This document shows positions 1 to 5,237 of a DNA stretch of 5,237 nt, one piece after another. The DNA lies in assembly GCA_025057245.1 (NCBI GenBank), contig JANWYC010000092.1, positions 1 through 5,237 on the forward strand. Direction: 5' to 3'. A model generated the notes under the pieces. The model saw only the letters and a list, made by a program, of their open reading frames with translations, was not told the origin of the DNA and did not search any database. A program made the translations under genes and the position numbers. This DNA comes from Aquificaceae bacterium (GTDB lineage Bacteria > Aquificota > Aquificia > Aquificales > Aquificaceae). Within the stretch, counting starts at the first letter, position 1. Each line of letters begins with the position of its first letter.

Positions 1-14
1 CGTGAATATAACAC
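1..14 (-). CDS. possible 5' end of a leftward gene, cut by window edge
   Basis: Read leftward, a GTG codon (positions 14-12) is preceded seven bases upstream by GAGGTG (27-22), a fair Shine-Dalgarno match. A good leftward promoter lies about 90 bases further upstream (111-139). Only four codons (V-L-Y-S) and part of a fifth are inside the window, so the product cannot be identified and the start could be coincidence. The call rests on the combination of promoter, ribosome binding site and start codon, not on any protein similarity. Confidence 0.2.
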
Positions 15-110
15 AAAAATACACCTCAAACTCGCTACGGAAACAACACCCTATTCAGTTGCCAAGATGCCAAGGGACTACAACAGCCCCTCAATTAAAC
101 ACCACCATAA

Positions 111-139
111 AGCATAACACAAGAAAAACAAAAAGTCAA
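111..139 (-). promoter_or_regulatory. leftward sigma70-type promoter
   Basis: On the minus strand TTGACT (139-134, five of six consensus bases) is followed after exactly 17 bases by TATGCT (116-111, four of six). The spacer is T-rich. Transcription would start near 104 and run out of the window to the left, giving a leader of about 90 bases before the possible GTG start at 14. This is the best -35/-10 pair I found in the window. Confidence 0.5.
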
Positions 140-195
140 GCTAACCTAAAACCATCTACCAGCCTCTCGCAGTAGTGGGCAAAAGGAATAAAACC

Positions 196-224
196 ATCGC
201 AATTCCACACAATGGGATTAAAAC
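196..224 (+). repeat. solitary CRISPR-type repeat, copy 1 (degenerate)
   Basis: A 29-base unit begins ATCGCAA and ends GGGATTAAAAC, the kind of 3' end (ATTRAAAC) common in class 1 CRISPR repeats. It matches the unit at 2996-3024 in 26 of 29 positions, differing at 203, 204 and 212. Two of these changes weaken the central hairpin that is perfect in the other copy (C-G becomes T-G at 204/216, and 208/212 no longer pair), so this copy looks decayed. No clean second repeat follows at spacer distance, so it is not an array. A repetitive-extragenic-type element is the main alternative. Confidence 0.5.
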
Positions 225-345
225 AGCATCTAACTGTCTAATAAGTCTCTCGTGTTTGACTTGCAACGGTTTTGTAAACCCCCGTAAGGTAAGACTCAAA
301 TTCTTTTATTGAGCGTCAGAGAGTATTTTTGAACGAAGTAAAGGC
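225..345 (+). other. gene-free stretch with two small potential hairpins
   Basis: I see no gene here. Two inverted repeats are visible. GGTTT-TGT-AAACC (268-280) forms a perfect five-pair stem, extendable to 266-285 with a bulge of three C. CTCAA (295-299) pairs with TTGAG (309-313), extendable to 293-317 with a two-base bulge. They could be parts of an untranslated RNA leading into the T6 run at 397-402, but no known RNA family is recognised. Short hairpins of this size also occur by chance. Confidence 0.25.
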
Positions 346-402
346 AAGAGCTCTGTTATGCGGTCAGATACTAAGGCAACATTACCGGGATGGCTCTTTT
401 TT
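346..402 (+). terminator. possible terminator or structured RNA end upstream of dcd
   Basis: AAGAGC (346-351) is complementary to GCTCTT (393-398), and the second arm runs into six T (397-402). The 41-base interior contains a further pair, CGGT (361-364) with ACCG (384-387). The shape is an arm-loop-arm followed by a T run, as in an intrinsic terminator, but the loop is long. AGAGCTCT at 347-354 is also self-complementary and could compete. A transcript ending here would precede the dcd promoter candidate at 406-435. An attenuator is an alternative. Confidence 0.25.
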
Positions 403-405
403 CTC

Positions 406-435
406 AAGACAGAATTGGTGGTTATTGATTAGAAT
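406..435 (+). promoter_or_regulatory. candidate dcd promoter
   Basis: AAGACA (406-411, four of six) lies 18 bases before TAGAAT (430-435, five of six). Transcription would begin near 442, leaving only about eight bases before the dcd ATG at 450. Such a very short leader would carry at most a weak ribosome site (GGG at 445-447). The -35 match is modest, so the assignment is tentative. Confidence 0.3.
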
Positions 436-449
436 AATGGTAATGGGCT

Positions 450-980
450 ATGATACTGAGCGACAGAAGTGTAAGGGAGCTTATTAGTAAGGGAGAGCTC
501 CTTATAGAACCTTTGAGAGAAGAGAACATACAGGCGTCTTCTGTGGACTTAACACTCGGTTCAGAACTGCTACTTTATAGGGCTGAGTGCGTAGATATAA
601 AAGACTCACACATACCCGTAGAGAGAATAAATATACCAGAAGAAGGTTTTCTAATACCGCCGAAGGCTTTCTTGCTGGCTACTACTGAGGAGTATATAAA
701 GCTTCCAGAGGACATAACAGCCTTCGTAGAGGGTAGGTCATCACTTGGAAGGCTTGGGCTTTTCATAGAGAACGCTGGTTGGGTAGACGCAGGCTTTGAA
801 GGTCAGATAACGTTAGAGCTATACAATGCCAACAACTGTCCTATAAGGATATACAAAGGTGTGCGTATATGTCAGATAGTTCTGGCAAGACTTGACAAAA
901 AGGCGGAAAGACCTTACAGAGGAAAGTATCAGGGACAGAAGGGTGCTACTCCTTCCAGAATATACTTGGACTTTGGTTGA
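450..980 (+). CDS. dcd: dCTP deaminase, possibly bifunctional dCTP deaminase/dUTPase
   Basis: Trimeric cytosolic enzyme of the dUTPase fold that deaminates dCTP to dUTP; bifunctional members go on to dUMP, the dTMP precursor. The 176 residues open with MILSDR, typical of the family. SVDLTLG (31-37), GRSSLGRLGL (95-104), AGWVDAGFEGQITLELYN (109-126) and the C-terminal KYQGQKG..PSR (159-170) follow in family order. E123 in TLE matches the catalytic glutamate (E138 of E. coli Dcd). AGW-D-GF and KYQGQ-G-TPSR, as I recall them, resemble the bifunctional Mycobacterium and Methanocaldococcus enzymes more than E. coli Dcd. Asn108 occupies the place of the usual Thr of H-x-T-A. ATG 450 is the only credible start because an in-frame stop lies at 441; the ribosome site is weak. 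No downstream gene overlaps, so it appears monocistronic. Family certain, bifunctionality inferred. Confidence 0.96.
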   Translation: MILSDRSVRELISKGELLIEPLREENIQASSVDLTLGSELLLYRAECVDIKDSHIPVERINIPEEGFLIPPKAFLLATTEEYIKLPEDITAFVEGRSSLGRLGLFIENAGWVDAGFEGQITLELYNANNCPIRIYKGVRICQIVLARLDKKAERPYRGKYQGQKGATPSRIYLDFG

Positions 981-1165
981 GAGTTTAAAGATTGACCGCA
1001 CTTAGCCTAAGCGATAATCACTTAGTATTCAGCTTTAGCTCTGACTAAACGCAGTAGTTAGCTTAACCTAAAAAAGCTTGAGAATGCCAGTATTGAAAGA
1101 CTTAGTAGGAGCTAAGGGAAGCCTATCAGGAGTTTATTAAGGTTTTCATGCCATCTATAAGCCTG
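981..1165. other. intergenic gap between dcd and phoD
   Basis: No gene is supported. The segment is rich in TTAG/CTAA words giving several weak inverted repeats, for example TTTAG...CTAAA near 1033-1048 and AGCTT...AAGCT near 1061-1079. None is followed by a T run, so no dcd terminator can be named. An 18-codon frame from ATG 1084 has no ribosome site or recognisable product. Confidence 0.3.
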
Positions 1166-1174
1166 TGTTATATT
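1166..1174 (+). promoter_or_regulatory. extended -10 promoter of phoD
   Basis: TG (1166-1167), one base, then TATATT (1169-1174, five of six consensus bases) makes an extended -10 element, which can work with a poor -35. The upstream TTCATG (1145-1150, spacer 18) matches only three of six. Transcription would begin near 1181, about 37 bases before ATG 1218 but only about seven before GTG 1188, which fits the downstream start. No PhoB-type box is evident. Confidence 0.4.
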
Positions 1175-1205
1175 CTATACTGAGCTTGTGAGTAATATGT
1201 TGCTT

Positions 1206-1211
1206 GGGAGG
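1206..1211 (+). promoter_or_regulatory. Shine-Dalgarno site that decides the phoD start
   Basis: GGGAGG lies six bases before ATG 1218. The other in-frame candidates, GTG 1188 and ATG 1197, lack a comparable site. A start at 1218 also places the twin arginines at residues 4-5, the normal position for a Tat signal. Confidence 0.75.
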
Positions 1212-1217
1212 TTGGAG

Positions 1218-2804
1218 ATGCTTACCAGAAGGGAGTTTTTGGAGCTTTCGGGTGCAACGCTATTGCTTTTGTCTCTAAACCAGCTATCTTTTGCAACGGA
1301 TACGGAGGAGGTTTTTCCTCAAGGCGTAGCCAGTGGAGACCCAACACAGAGTGGCATAGTTCTCTGGACGCGTATAAACCCAAAAGTTCACAGGCGTTTT
1401 CAGAGTAACCTATTAGTTCAGGTAGCGGATAACCCAGAGTTTAAGGAGGCTTTTAACAGAAGCATTCCAGCAAGCTATATAAGCGAGAGCCAGGATTTTA
1501 CAGTTAGAGTAGACCTTGAGGGAAGGCTACGACCTAACAAGACTTACTACTACAGGTTTATATACGCGGGCGTGCCTTCTATGTTGGGTAGGTTCAAAAC
1601 CCTTCCTTACAGAGCGAGGGAGGTTTCCATAGCTTTCGTAGTGTGCCAAAACTATGCGGATGGCTATTACACTGCATACAGCCACTTAGCAAAGGAAGAG
1701 CTTAATATGGTGGTGCATCTGGGGGACTTTATATACGAAAAGCTCTACGGACCTTCAAGAGTTCCGGGTAGAGACCTTTCTTTACCTTCAGGTGAAAAGG
1801 TCTGCGTAAACCTTGAGGACTACAGATACCTTTACAGGACTTACCTTTCAGACCCTAACATGAGACTTGCAAGGGCTATGCATCCTTTTGTAAACACGTG
1901 GGATGACCACGAATTTTTAAACGACTACTACTACGACTACGAGAAAGAGATATGGGGCTACTTTGTGGATGGTCATCCTGTGGGAGAAGACAGGGCAAAA
2001 ATACTAAAGCTAAGACAGGATGCGGTAAAGGCTTGGATTGAATACATTCCCTCAAAGGTTGAAGTGGATATGTCTAACAAAGACCCTCTCAAGTGGGTCA
2101 AGATATACAGAGACTTTAACTTGGGGAGACTTGGAAAGCTCATAGTTCTTGACGAGCGTTCATACAGAGAGAGACCACCCTGCGATAAAAGGTTTGGAGC
2201 TAAAGGCTGTCCTGAGCAAGAAAAAACCTCCATGCTGGGCAGAGAACAGCTAAGCTGGTTCAGAGAAAAGCTCCTACAGAGAGGCTTTAAGTGGAAAGTG
2301 GTAGCCAACAGCGTGCAGTTCTCAAGGTCTCAGACGGACGGAAAATTTGGCTCTTTAGATGCTTGGGAAGGCTACGCAGGTGAAAGGAGAAAAATTCTAC
2401 AGTGGCTGAAAGAAAAGGACATGAAAAACCTAATACTGCTTTCTGGTGACAGACATGCGAGCATGGTAGCAGAAGTTCCTGACAGCTACGAAAAGCCTTC
2501 TCAAGTTTTAGGTGCGGAGTTCTTAACGCCTGCTCTCTCCTCCATAAATGCTATGGAAGGTGGCTGGTGGAAGAGAGACTGGTCTAACTACACAAGCCTT
2601 GAGGAGCTCCAAAAAGCGGAGATGTCTCAAAACCCATGGATAAAGCACATAAACTCCATAAACTGCTGGGGCTATAGCATCATAACGCTAAAACCAGACA
2701 GGGCGGAATGCACTATATACTCTGTTAACAAAAACAAAAGGGAAGCGGAGAAGCTAATAGACGCACGATTTGTCTACAGACCGGGTGTTCTTGAAAGGGT
2801 CTAA
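1218..2804 (+). CDS. phoD: Tat-exported PhoD-family alkaline phosphatase/phosphodiesterase
   Basis: Secreted metallophosphoesterase that releases phosphate from phosphomonoesters and diesters; B. subtilis PhoD uses Fe and Ca. From ATG 1218 the protein has 528 residues, a usual length. Residues 1-26 are a Tat signal: TRREFLEL (3-10), a hydrophobic stretch, then S-F-A before the likely cleavage. The N-terminal PhoD domain follows, with VASGDPTQSGIVLWTR (37-52), then the phosphatase domain. Expected metal or active-site residues are present: Cys143 in VCQNY, Asp170 and Tyr173 in LGDFIYE, Asn235 in DDHEFLND, Asp411 and His413 in GDRHAS. WEGY (383-386) and LDERSYR (311-317) are also family landmarks. 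Cys322 and Cys331 could form a disulfide. Likely periplasmic or surface-exposed after folding and metal loading in the cytoplasm. It has its own promoter candidate and stands apart from dcd. An in-frame GTG at 1188 would add ten residues but lacks a ribosome site. Substrate is not deducible. Confidence 0.93.
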   Translation: MLTRREFLELSGATLLLLSLNQLSFATDTEEVFPQGVASGDPTQSGIVLWTRINPKVHRRFQSNLLVQVADNPEFKEAFNRSIPASYISESQDFTVRVDLEGRLRPNKTYYYRFIYAGVPSMLGRFKTLPYRAREVSIAFVVCQNYADGYYTAYSHLAKEELNMVVHLGDFIYEKLYGPSRVPGRDLSLPSGEKVCVNLEDYRYLYRTYLSDPNMRLARAMHPFVNTWDDHEFLNDYYYDYEKEIWGYFVDGHPVGEDRAKILKLRQDAVKAWIEYIPSKVEVDMSNKDPLKWVKIYRDFNLGRLGKLIVLDERSYRERPPCDKRFGAKGCPEQEKTSMLGREQLSWFREKLLQRGFKWKVVANSVQFSRSQTDGKFGSLDAWEGYAGERRKILQWLKEKDMKNLILLSGDRHASMVAEVPDSYEKPSQVLGAEFLTPALSSINAMEGGWWKRDWSNYTSLEELQKAEMSQNPWIKHINSINCWGYSIITLKPDRAECTIYSVNKNKREAEKLIDARFVYRPGVLERV

Positions 2805-2854
2805 AGCTTTTTGAAGCACAGACAGTTGCATTAGGCTTTGTCAGTTTTCTCTTT

Positions 2855-2898
2855 ACTCTTTTAAAACCCTTTTTCCATACTACAGACTCTTTTAAAAC
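2855..2898 (+). repeat. 13-bp direct repeat, two copies 31 bp apart
   Basis: ACTCTTTTAAAAC occurs at 2855-2867 and again at 2886-2898, within a pyrimidine-rich stretch after the phoD stop. Each copy contains the palindrome TTTTAAAA. It could be a protein site or part of a transcription-end region for the converging genes. Low complexity makes a chance origin possible. Confidence 0.5.
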
Positions 2899-2966
2899 TC
2901 CACAGACTAAAACTTTTGCTTATTCTCTAAAAACTCTGAGTTTAGAACTAACTGGCTTCAATCAAA

Positions 2967-2984
2967 GTGGTCAATGTGGTCATC
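2967..2984 (+). repeat. 9-bp near-tandem duplication
   Basis: GTGGTCA is repeated at 2967-2973 and 2976-2982, giving a nine-base period just before the second CRISPR-type repeat. It may be a small replication slippage product. Nothing indicates a function. Confidence 0.45.
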
Positions 2985-2995
2985 AAACCCCTTGA

Positions 2996-3024
2996 ATCGC
3001 AACCCCACACAGTGGGATTAAAAC
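2996..3024 (+). repeat. solitary CRISPR-type repeat, copy 2
   Basis: A 29-base unit begins ATCGCAACC and ends GGGATTAAAAC. It contains a perfect five-pair hairpin, CCCAC (3004-3008) with GTGGG (3012-3016) around ACA. A short palindromic core and an ATTAAAAC end are typical of class 1 CRISPR repeats. It is 26 of 29 identical to copy 1 at 196-224, in the same orientation, exactly 2,800 bp away. No further copy is seen at spacer distance on either side. It sits 52 bases beyond the stop of the leftward Omp85 gene. With no T run, the hairpin is unlikely to be that gene's intrinsic terminator. Confidence 0.6.
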
Positions 3025-3076
3025 CAACGGCACATGTGAGAGCAGTTTGCTTAGAGTTTTAGGCTTGTGGTATTGG

Positions 3077-5237
3077 TTAGTAGTAGTAGCCCACAGACAA
3101 GTATACTTTGTAGTTTTTGTGCCACTTTTCTTTAGGGAAGGCTACATCAAGTCTTATAGGACCTATGGGTGTATCCACGCCCAGAGAAGAGCCTACGTTC
3201 CACTTGATTTCCTTTGAAAGGTCTTCAAACCTGTCTTTTACTGAACCCGCATCGGTAAAGAGAATGCCTATGATGGGTTCTCTTATGGGAAATGTAAACT
3301 CAAGCCTTCCGAAGCTGTAGTATCTTCCACCCTTTGGTTGTCCTACTTCCTCAAAAGAGTATCCTCTTAGGTCTCTCAAGCCTCCGAGAAAAAATCTGTC
3401 AAATATGGGTGCATCGCCCCATACCGCACCAAGGGCAAGCTTAAAGCTGATTTTGTTTTCCACGCCCGCTGGTAGTATGTAAAAGTTTGAAAAATCAAGC
3501 TTTCTGTAGTACGCATCGCCCTCTGCGAAGCTAAAATTTATGCTGTTGTATTGAAACCTTCTCGGTGAGTAAGGGTCATCCCTAAGACTCCTTAGAAAAA
3601 ACAAACCCTGCTTTCTTATGTTAAAAATACGCCCGTCTACTCTGTTTCTCAAAAGGCTAAAAATAGGTCCTACGGAAGCTCCACCACCAAGCCTGTATCC
3701 CGGCTGTAAACTAAAACCATAAGAGTCAAGATTGTAGCTTTTATGCTCTTCGTAGTTCTTAAAAAGGTTAGACTTAATCCAGTATTTTCTTGAGAAAACA
3801 AAATCATCTTGAAGGCTAAGGTCGTAGAGCTCTCTCTTAGCACTTCTTCTGTATCTTAAACCTGAGCTCATACTGACACCAAAGAGATTTTTAGCACCCA
3901 GAAAGGCTTCAAGGGTTATTTTTTCCTCAGTGTTGTATCCCAAAGAAAGGTCAAGAACGCCTCGCTGGTCTTCGGAGACTTGTATGAGTCTGTGAACTTC
4001 CCTGTTTTCGTGGTCCACCTGCGTTTTAATGGAAACACCGGTAAAAATACCGCTGTTTATCATGTTCTCAAAAGTGGCATAATCAATAGCTTCTGAATAT
4101 CGCTTCCCACCTACGGTCATGTATTCAAGCTCTCTAAGTGCGGTTTTGTTGTATCCGTAATACAGTGTTTGTCCCACTTTGTAAGCAGGTCCTTCGTGTA
4201 TTTGGTATATGTATGTGTATTTAATGCTATCGCCCTCTTCCTTAATTTCCACGCTTGCTTCATACCTTCCATCCATAAAGCCTTTTTTAAGAAGGTATCT
4301 CTGTATATCAAGGTTGAGAGCTTCCACAAGTTTGCCGTTGAAGACCGCAGGTAGCTTCCTACTGTGTTTTTTGAATATGTCCTTTAATTCCTTGTCCTTC
4401 CCTAAATACACAAAGTTCGTTATTATGTGCTTCTTTCCCGCATCTATGACAAAAATTAACTTTACCTTTTTATCTTCTTTTATCAATTGCTTTTCCACTT
4501 TGCCACTCGCCAGTATGTAGCCTTTACTTTTAAGAGCTTCTATGCGTTCGTTAAGGATGGATTCTATCCTATCTTCGTCGTAAAAGAGCTCTGGTATGTC
4601 CTCGCAAAACATTTTGTATCTTTCTCCCTCCCTCACAAAGAAGGTTATGTTTCCTTCCTCCACCTTGTAGTCTATCTCCGCATCAAAAAAGCCTTTTCTG
4701 CGGTACGCCTTAAGAAGGTTTTCTTTAGCCTCCTCAAGAGAGAAAGGGTCAACGGATTTTTCTCTCAACTGAGTTATCTCAAGTAGCTTTTCTCTGTTAA
4801 AAAAGTTTGCACCCTCAAAAGAAACTTGATATTTCCTTCCTTCAAACACCCTAAACACGGGTCTTGCCACATAACCTCTGCCGAAAAGTGCGGACAGAGT
4901 GTTTTGAGGGTAGCCAAACAGATTAGATGCACCCTCAAGAAGAGCTCCCAGTATACGGAGAGGTCTTCTACCCATATCCCTGTAGCCTGGGGCTAACACG
5001 TGTAAGAATGGTCTGTTTAACCTAAGCTTTTCCATGCCTTCGTAGTATACGAAGCTATCCCAGAAACCTTCCTTTGTGTAAAAATCCTGTAGAGTAAAGA
5101 TGGATTCTCTGTAGAAACTCTCTTTGAATACCCTACCCTTCACCAGCCCTATCTTAAGGTCTAAGAGATTAGAGGGTAAAGTAGCACCCTTGTATACGCC
5201 CCCTTCTGTAAAGTAAACTGGACCCTCTTCCACATCT
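3077..5237 (-). CDS. bamA: Omp85/BamA-family outer-membrane assembly protein, N-terminus beyond window
   Basis: Beta-barrel assembly factor that folds outer-membrane proteins, with periplasmic POTRA domains feeding a C-terminal barrel. About 720 codons are in view and the frame is still open at the right edge. The GTG at 5233 is almost certainly an internal Val, because D-V-E-E-G-P reads as the last strand of an earlier POTRA. Counting that Val as residue 1, POTRA-like units end at EG or related motifs near 132, 203, 266, 348 and 425: five units plus the tail of a sixth. The unit ending near 132 carries about 55 extra residues (67-121). The barrel runs from about 426 to 718 (short for BamA), with LRGY at 622-625, the conserved lid-loop motif, and GPIRLDVAFP (691-700). 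It ends in Tyr-Tyr-Tyr where an aromatic, often Phe or Trp, is usual. TamA or another Omp85 paralogue cannot be excluded, although the POTRA number favours BamA. It converges with phoD; promoter and signal peptide lie outside. Confidence 0.9.
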   Translation of the reverse strand, partial: DVEEGPVYFTEGGVYKGATLPSNLLDLKIGLVKGRVFKESFYRESIFTLQDFYTKEGFWDSFVYYEGMEKLRLNRPFLHVLAPGYRDMGRRPLRILGALLEGASNLFGYPQNTLSALFGRGYVARPVFRVFEGRKYQVSFEGANFFNREKLLEITQLREKSVDPFSLEEAKENLLKAYRRKGFFDAEIDYKVEEGNITFFVREGERYKMFCEDIPELFYDEDRIESILNERIEALKSKGYILASGKVEKQLIKEDKKVKLIFVIDAGKKHIITNFVYLGKDKELKDIFKKHSRKLPAVFNGKLVEALNLDIQRYLLKKGFMDGRYEASVEIKEEGDSIKYTYIYQIHEGPAYKVGQTLYYGYNKTALRELEYMTVGGKRYSEAIDYATFENMINSGIFTGVSIKTQVDHENREVHRLIQVSEDQRGVLDLSLGYNTEEKITLEAFLGAKNLFGVSMSSGLRYRRSAKRELYDLSLQDDFVFSRKYWIKSNLFKNYEEHKSYNLDSYGFSLQPGYRLGGGASVGPIFSLLRNRVDGRIFNIRKQGLFFLRSLRDDPYSPRRFQYNSINFSFAEGDAYYRKLDFSNFYILPAGVENKISFKLALGAVWGDAPIFDRFFLGGLRDLRGYSFEEVGQPKGGRYYSFGRLEFTFPIREPIIGILFTDAGSVKDRFEDLSKEIKWNVGSSLGVDTPIGPIRLDVAFPKEKWHKNYKVYLSVGYYY

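Noticed and set aside
1..117. Open rightward frame from the left edge to a TAA at 115-117, a possible gene tail
   Set aside because: Only 38 codons, with a G-poor composition and residue makeup unlike the real genes, and it lies under a good leftward promoter. No recognisable protein.
425..454. TTGATT-18-TATGAT, which looks like a promoter
   Set aside because: The -10 would overlap the dcd ATG at 450 and transcription would begin inside the coding sequence, removing the conserved N-terminus.
1084..1140. Short frame starting at ATG 1084 (18 codons)
   Set aside because: No ribosome binding site, no similarity to any known small protein, and a length expected by chance.
1973..2308. Minus-strand open frame of 111 codons inside phoD
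   Set aside because: It lies opposite conserved PhoD coding sequence, including the LDERSYR region, and its translation resembles no known protein; a shadow frame.
2805..2870. Intrinsic terminator for phoD in the T-rich tract after its stop
   Set aside because: Only a four-pair hairpin (2806-2817) and an AT-only pairing (GTTTT...AAAAC) are visible. Neither is a stable stem directly followed by a T run.
4209..4786. Plus-strand open frames of about 60-103 codons opposite the Omp85 gene
   Set aside because: They are antisense to clear POTRA coding sequence and have hydrophobic, low-complexity translations typical of shadow frames.
3077..5233. GTG at 5233 taken as the true start of the Omp85 gene
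   Set aside because: The frame is open to the window edge, the residues around it (DVEEGP) read as an internal POTRA strand, and no signal peptide follows.

Overview
The window looks like chromosomal DNA of a thermophilic, diderm bacterium, most probably of the Aquificales (Hydrogenobacter/Thermocrinis/Aquifex type). This is inference from heavy AGA/AGG arginine and ATA isoleucine use, Lys/Glu-rich compact proteins, a Tat-exported PhoD and an Omp85 protein (so an outer membrane is present). No sequence comparison was possible. No mobile element, tRNA or rRNA was found.

Layout. (1) Positions 1-449 hold no convincing complete gene. They contain a good leftward sigma70-type promoter (111-139) that may serve a gene starting at the left edge, one solitary CRISPR-type repeat (196-224), and a stretch of small potential hairpins ending in a T6 run (266-402). 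A candidate promoter lies just before dcd. (2) 450-980, rightward: dcd, a dCTP deaminase whose motifs resemble the bifunctional deaminase/dUTPase group. (3) 981-1217: a short gap with an extended -10 promoter and a strong Shine-Dalgarno. (4) 1218-2804, rightward: a Tat-exported PhoD-family phosphatase/phosphodiesterase with its catalytic metal ligands intact. Its start is better placed at ATG 1218 than at the upstream GTG 1188. (5) 2805-3076: a convergent intergenic region with short direct repeats and a second CRISPR-type repeat (2996-3024), matching the first at 26 of 29 positions and lying exactly 2,800 bp from it. (6) 3077-5237, leftward and running off the right edge: an Omp85/BamA-family outer-membrane protein with at least five POTRA domains in view and a C-terminal beta-barrel.

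The three genes do not form a pathway: nucleotide metabolism, periplasmic phosphate scavenging, and outer-membrane biogenesis. They appear to be separate transcription units. The least explained signals are the pair of isolated CRISPR-type repeats in the gene-free stretches flanking dcd-phoD, the structured untranslated segment upstream of dcd, and a roughly 55-residue insertion inside one POTRA domain of the Omp85 protein. I see no cas gene, multi-unit array or clearly new defence system.
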